NCBI GenBank assembly: GCA_903949285.1
Contig: CAJAYT010000017.1
Coordinates: 1 to 64,000, forward strand
Length of the DNA: 64,000 bases
From: an uncultured Burkholderiales bacterium
GTDB taxonomy: Bacteria > Pseudomonadota > Gammaproteobacteria > Burkholderiales > Burkholderiaceae_C
Direction: 5' to 3'
Shown one piece after another: positions 61,201 to 64,000 of the stretch; position 1 is the stretch's first letter; each line of letters begins with the position of its first letter. The notes under the pieces are model-generated. The model saw nothing but the letters and a program-made list of their open reading frames with translations, did no database searches and was not told the origin of the DNA. Made by a program: the position numbers and the translations under genes.

Positions 61201-62397
61201 GTAGAACAAGCGTTGGAAGAGCGCTTGAACCGCATCTTCTGTGGGCGGCTCACCAGGGCGCATCATTCTGTAGATTGCTACTCTGGCTGCGAACTCATCC
61301 GTTGTCTCATCAATACGCAGAGTTTGCGATATGTAAGCGCCTTGGTCTAATTCGTTTGTGTAGATACACTGAATGTCTTGAACATTGGCTTCGCGAAGTT
61401 TCTTCAGCATTGCTTCTGTCAATTCTTCATTGGCTTTTACAACAATCTCACCCGTATCGTCATTGGCCATAATGTCTCTGGCAATAACGCGACCTACTAG
61501 GAAGTCCTCAGGTACGCTAATATGCGTTGTTCCTGATTGTTCAAACTCTCTCGTGTGTCTAGCAGTAATACGTTTGTCTTTGGGAACAATGACTTTGCCA
61601 GCTTTATCGGTGATGTCAAATCGAGCTACCTCACCCCTCAAACGTTCAGCCACAAACTCCATCTGCGCTCCACTATCCATCAAGCGGAATGTGTCGTTCA
61701 CAAAGAAGTTAGCCAAAATAGTTTCTGGATTCAAACCAATTGCTTTTAGCAAAATGGTGACCGGCATCTTACGGCGACGATCTACGCGGAAATACAGAAT
61801 ATCTTTAGGGTCAAATTCAAAATCTAACCATGAACCGCGGTAAGGGATGATCCTTGCTGAAAATAGCAATTTGCCAGAGCTATGGGTTTTGCCCTTGTCG
61901 TGCTCAAAGAATACACCTGGTGAACGGTGCAACTGTGAAACGATCACACGCTCTGTGCCGTTGATGATGAACGAGCCTTTGTCTGTCATCAAGGGCACTT
62001 CACCCATGTAGACCTCTTGCTCTTTTACTTCACGCACTACCTTAGACTGAGCACTGGAAGATTCGCGGTCATAAATGATCAACTGAACTCTAGCTCTTAC
62101 TGCAGATGAAAATGTGAGGCCACGAGTTTGGCATTCACGAACATCAAACGCAGGTTTTGCCAAGTTATATTCTAAAAATTTCATCTCCACAAAATTATTG
62201 TGAGAGACGATTGGGAATGCTGCTTCGAATGCAGCTTGCAATCCCTCGTTACTCCGTTTCTTAGGAGCAACATCTGCTTGCAAGAATGCTGTGTAAGCAT
62301 CTTTTTGCATTTGTAACAAATAAGGTATTTCTAATACGCTGTCACGATTTCCGAAACTCTTGCGGATGCGTTTGCGTTCGGTGTATGTATATGCCAT
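58282..62397 (-). CDS. rpoB: RNA polymerase subunit beta
   Basis: The start is the ATG at 62397 ([16 protein letters not shown]) with GGAG five bases upstream; the open frame extends 18 codons further but that part is the untranslated leader. The 1371-residue protein includes the rifampicin pocket region [29 protein letters not shown], with no residue that suggests resistance, and the [12 protein letters not shown] catalytic motif. It is co-transcribed with rplJ-rplL and rpoC. Confidence 0.98.
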   Translation of the reverse strand: MAYTYTERKRIRKSFGNRDSVLEIPYLLQMQKDAYTAFLQADVAPKKRSNEGLQAAFEAAFPIVSHNNFVEMKFLEYNLAKPAFDVRECQTRGLTFSSAVRARVQLIIYDRESSSAQSKVVREVKEQEVYMGEVPLMTDKGSFIINGTERVIVSQLHRSPGVFFEHDKGKTHSSGKLLFSARIIPYRGSWLDFEFDPKDILYFRVDRRRKMPVTILLKAIGLNPETILANFFVNDTFRLMDSGAQMEFVAERLRGEVARFDITDKAGKVIVPKDKRITARHTREFEQSGTTHISVPEDFLVGRVIARDIMANDDTGEIVVKANEELTEAMLKKLREANVQDIQCIYTNELDQGAYISQTLRIDETTDEFAARVAIYRMMRPGEPPTEDAVQALFQRLFYNNDTYDLSRVGRMKFNARVGRPDSTGPMVLTNEDILAVVKILVDLRNGNGEVDDIDHLGNRRVRCVGELAENQYRTGLARIEKAVKERLGQAEQEPLMPHDLINSKPISAALKEFFGASQLSQFMDQTNPLSEITHKRRVSALGPGGLTRERAGFEVRDVHVTHYGRVCPIETPEGPNIGLINSLALYARLNDYGFIETPYRRVSDAKVTNQIDYLSAIEESKYVIAQANATLDKDGRLTGDLVSAREKGESILCSAERIQYMDVSPAQIVSVAASLVPFLEHDDANRALMGANMQRQAVPVLRPEKAFVGTGIERVAAIDSGTVVTATRGGMVDYVDATRIVVRVNDNETQPGEVGVDIYNLIKYQRSNQNTNIHQRPIVKRGDKLAKGDVVADGASTDIGELALGQNMLVAFMPWNGYNFEDSILISERVVAEDRYTSIHIEELVVMARDTKLGAEEISRDIPNLAETQLNRLDDSGIIFVGAEVQPGDVLVGKVTPKGETTLTPEEKLLRAIFGEKASDVKDTSLRVDQGSQGTVIDVQVFTREGIVRDKRAQQIIDDELKRFRLDLNDQLRIVEADAFSRIEKLLNGKVANGGPNKLAKGSKIDAAYLASVEKFHWFDIRPQDEDIASQLESIKNALAQTRHSFDLAFEEKRKKLTQGDELPAGVLKMVKVYLAVKRRLQPGDKMAGRHGNKGVVSKIVPVEDMPYMKDGTPVDIVLNPLGVPSRMNVGQVLEVHLGWAAKGIGQRIGNMLQEQAKTAELRTFMNTLYNSSGHIEELNKLSDADVVEMAHNLTLGIPFATPVFDGASEEEIRAMLKLAYPEDVMLTKGLTPTRTQAQLFDGRTGDAFERPVTVGYMHVLKLHHLVDDKMHARSTGPYSLVTQQPLGGKAQFGGQRFGEMEVWALEAYGASYTLQEMLTVKSDDVQGRTKVYENIVKGEHAIEAGMPESFNVLVKEIRSLGIDIELERS

Positions 62398-62555
62398 GAG
62401 ATCTCCGGATTTATTTCTCTCGGGGACTGAATGAGAATTTAGGTAAACCACTTACCTAAACTCACCGCTTGGTCGCTGGCCTCTACCAGCTTTGGCGGAC
62501 GATTGCGCATTGCACGCAACCCGAACCAAGGTTCTTCTGCAGTCTGATCAGAAGA

Positions 62556-62591
62556 CACTCGAAAAGGGAAACTTGATTCCTCTTTCGAGTG
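62556..62591 (-). other. Hairpin in the rplL-rpoB spacer, candidate RNA processing site
   Basis: CACTCGAAA (62556-62564) and TTTCGAGTG (62583-62591) pair exactly and can extend inward with GGGAA/TTCC. It lies in the 260-base rplL-rpoB spacer. In E. coli this spacer holds an RNase III site, so a similar role is plausible but unproven. Confidence 0.5.
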
Positions 62592-62606
62592 CGCTCTTAC
62601 AAGCGG

Positions 62607-62641
62607 AAAAGGGCGCGGCCTCTTTTAGAGTGCCGCAGCCC
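62607..62641 (-). terminator. rplL-rpoB attenuator-like terminator
   Basis: On the minus strand, just after the rplL stop, GGGC-T-GCGGC pairs with GCCGC-GCCC around a 12-base loop and is followed by four T. Weak terminators here are known in E. coli to lower rpoB relative to ribosomal protein expression. The short T run fits partial read-through. Confidence 0.75.
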
Positions 62642-62657
62642 CTGAGCTAAACAAAGA

Positions 62658-63035
62658 TTACTTGATCTCTGCTTTTGCACCTGCCTCTTCAAGCTTCTTC
62701 TTAGCCGCTTCAGCGTCTGCCTTAGCAACGCCTTCTTTGACTGGCTTCGGTGCAGCGTCTACCAAGTCTTTAGCTTCTTTCAAGCCAAGTCCTGTGATCT
62801 CACGAACTGCTTTAATCACTGACACTTTATTAGCGCCGACGTCTGTCAAGTTAACTGTGAACTCTGTTTGCTCTTCAGAAGCTGCAGCAGCACCACCGCC
62901 ACCACCAGCCGCAGGAGCAGCCATAGCAGCTGCGCTTACGCCAAACTTTTCTTCAATGGCTTTTACGAGCTCATTGAGGTCCATAACAGTCATACTATCG
63001 AGTGCTGTTAAAAATGCGTCTTTATCAAATGACAT
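62658..63035 (-). CDS. rplL: Ribosomal protein L7/L12
   Basis: The start is the ATG at 63035 ([35 protein letters not shown]), giving 125 residues; an upstream in-frame extension to 63092 is not part of the protein. The Ala/Gly hinge and the C-terminal domain ([31 protein letters not shown]) are standard. It forms the ribosomal stalk that recruits translation factors. Confidence 0.98.
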   Translation of the reverse strand: MSFDKDAFLTALDSMTVMDLNELVKAIEEKFGVSAAAMAAPAAGGGGGAAAASEEQTEFTVNLTDVGANKVSVIKAVREITGLGLKEAKDLVDAAPKPVKEGVAKADAEAAKKKLEEAGAKAEIK

Positions 63036-63109
63036 TTGTTTTCCTAATCTTAAAGTGACCGCCACTGAGGCAGCCGTTAAACATTGACACAACCTGAGGC
63101 TTTACGCGC

Positions 63110-63607
63110 TCAAGCTGTTGCCTCACCTTTTTTAGCTGCCAAAGCACCCAATACCACTGCGGTACGAGAGATTGGCGACATCAACAAACCACACAACTGG
63201 GCCAACAATACTTCCTTAGAAGGAATATTAGCGAGTTGCTTTACGCCGGCTACATCTAAAGCTTTTCCTGCAATGGCACCCGCACGAATCACTAACTTAT
63301 CATTTGTTTTAGAAAAGTCAGCAACTACCTTAGCGGCAGAAATTGCATCATTGGAAAATCCATAAATGAGCGGTCCAGTCATCTGGTCAGCGACAACTTC
63401 AAACGGCCCACCCGCTACAGCACGTCTAGCCAAAGTGTTCTTTAAAACACTTAGCGTAACGCCTTTGCTGCGCGCGTCGGAGCGTAGTTTGATCATGTCA
63501 GCTACCGTGATGCCGCGGTACTCTGCCATCACTAGCGTTTGCGCTTGTGCGGCGATACCTGTCACTTCATGAATGACGGCCTCTTTTTCACTGCGATTCA
63601 GACTCAA
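63110..63607 (-). CDS. rplJ: Ribosomal protein L10
   Basis: The 165-residue protein begins at a TTG codon at 63607 ([14 protein letters not shown]), with AAGGAG six bases upstream. It contains the L10 core [27 protein letters not shown]10 anchors the L7/L12 stalk and, as the L10(L12)4 complex, represses its own mRNA through the leader upstream. Confidence 0.97.
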   Translation of the reverse strand: MSLNRSEKEAVIHEVTGIAAQAQTLVMAEYRGITVADMIKLRSDARSKGVTLSVLKNTLARRAVAGGPFEVVADQMTGPLIYGFSNDAISAAKVVADFSKTNDKLVIRAGAIAGKALDVAGVKQLANIPSKEVLLAQLCGLLMSPISRTAVVLGALAAKKGEATA

Positions 63608-63689
63608 GGTCTACTCCTTAAAATATGCCCTTCCGCATTTTTCAATGCATCAGGACACGCTTGCTTTTCAGCGACCTTAACTGTTAGGA

Positions 63690-63810
63690 AAATTCCGTAC
63701 AGTGGGATCGCCATCTGCGTTGGCTATGAGCTGATTAAGTACGCCGCCCATTTCAATGAAATGGATTCGTACGCCAACGGTCTTGGATGGCCCGCCTTCA
63801 AAGAAGTTTC
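63690..63810 (-). promoter_or_regulatory. L10 leader (autoregulatory mRNA element)
   Basis: The minus strand between rplA and rplJ holds the conserved pieces of the L10 leader: CCAAGACCGTTGGC and, after a hairpin, AGCCAACGCAGATGGCG. CGTTGGC pairs exactly with GCCAACG (63718-63724 with 63773-63779). Inside is a perfect CCATTTCA/TGAAATGG hairpin at 63748-63764. L10(L12)4 binds such leaders to inhibit translation of rplJ and rplL. Confidence 0.8.
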
Positions 63811-63907
63811 TTCTCCTGCGGCCCACCTCTTTGAATAAGCACCTAAGTGCTCACCCAAAATCTCTCAACTATTCAAAAATTCTAAGAAACGACTTGTACC
63901 TATGAAA

Positions 63908-64000
63908 TTAGGCACTGAGTGTTTGTGTGTCAACTCTGACCCCAACGCCCATCGTAGAAGAGAGTGCTACTTTACGTAAATACACGCCCTTGCTTGTTGC
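63908..64000 (-). CDS. rplA: Ribosomal protein L1, C-terminal fragment (cut by window edge)
   Basis: The last 30 codons of a minus-strand frame enter from the right edge: [19 protein letters not shown] and then a TAA at 63908. This is the C-terminus of L1, expected upstream of rplJ. The rest is outside the window. Confidence 0.93.
   Translation of the reverse strand, partial: ATSKGVYLRKVALSSTMGVGVRVDTQTLSA

Overview
The window looks like the chromosome of a betaproteobacterium of order Burkholderiales. RpoB, RpoC, GroEL, NtrY/NtrX, SlmA-ArgB and the RsmB-DUF4390-NtrYX order all fit that order. From memory of family sequences, the RpoB N-terminus ([16 protein letters not shown]) resembles Comamonadaceae more than Burkholderiaceae. 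Base composition, judged by eye, is moderate, lower than most Comamonadaceae. No tRNA, complete rRNA operon, transposase, phage gene or CRISPR array was seen. Nearly all the DNA is intact coding sequence, so this reads as core chromosome rather than an island.

Layout. 1-3.7 kb: a parvulin-type isomerase cut by the left edge, a bactofilin and an MreB-type actin transcribed divergently, and an outer-membrane barrel protein. 4.0-5.2 kb: a DapA-superfamily protein that has lost its catalytic residues, followed by a small unknown gene. 5.4-8.2 kb: a minus-strand operon tonB-exbB-exbD-DUF2244-PCu(A)C, which suggests energised copper handling. 8.7-10.9 kb: groES-groEL behind a sigma-70-like promoter and a perfect CIRCE operator. 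11-16.2 kb: sugar-phosphate metabolism (tal-pgi-HAD phosphatase on minus, zwf on plus) diverging from a spacer with a perfect palindrome. 16.2-18.4 kb: an NDUFA9-like NAD(P)-binding protein and a CCA-adding enzyme. 18.3-27.9 kb: a complete MdtABC-type RND efflux operon with its own outer-membrane factor.

28-32 kb: DUF2905, a MidA-like methyltransferase, a pteridine-reductase-like SDR, two tandem FolB-type aldolases and ttcA. 32.2-37.8 kb: a sugar-acid catabolic set (FAH-family hydrolase, two SDRs, UxaA-family dehydratase, type-2 malate/lactate dehydrogenase) around a divergent promoter region, with no transporter or regulator beside it. 37.8-42 kb: slmA-argB, a NYN-domain protein, and an rfaH-uppS pair. 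42.2-48 kb: phasin-like protein, TetR regulator, M20 amidohydrolase, type III pantothenate kinase, amidase and a membrane protein. 48-53.8 kb: lemA-like, rsmB, DUF4390, ntrY, ntrX on the minus strand. 53.9-64 kb: rplA (partial)-rplJ-rplL-rpoB-rpoC on the minus strand, with a recognisable L10 leader, an rplL-rpoB attenuator-like hairpin and an rpoC terminator.

No clearly novel multi-gene system stands out. The observations most worth following are the catalytically degenerate DapA-like protein with its small partner, the TonB/PCu(A)C/DUF2244 operon, the bactofilin-MreB pair, the tandem FolB paralogs, the CCA enzyme without an HD active site, the rfaH-uppS pair, and repeat-rich segments recurring through the mdt operon.
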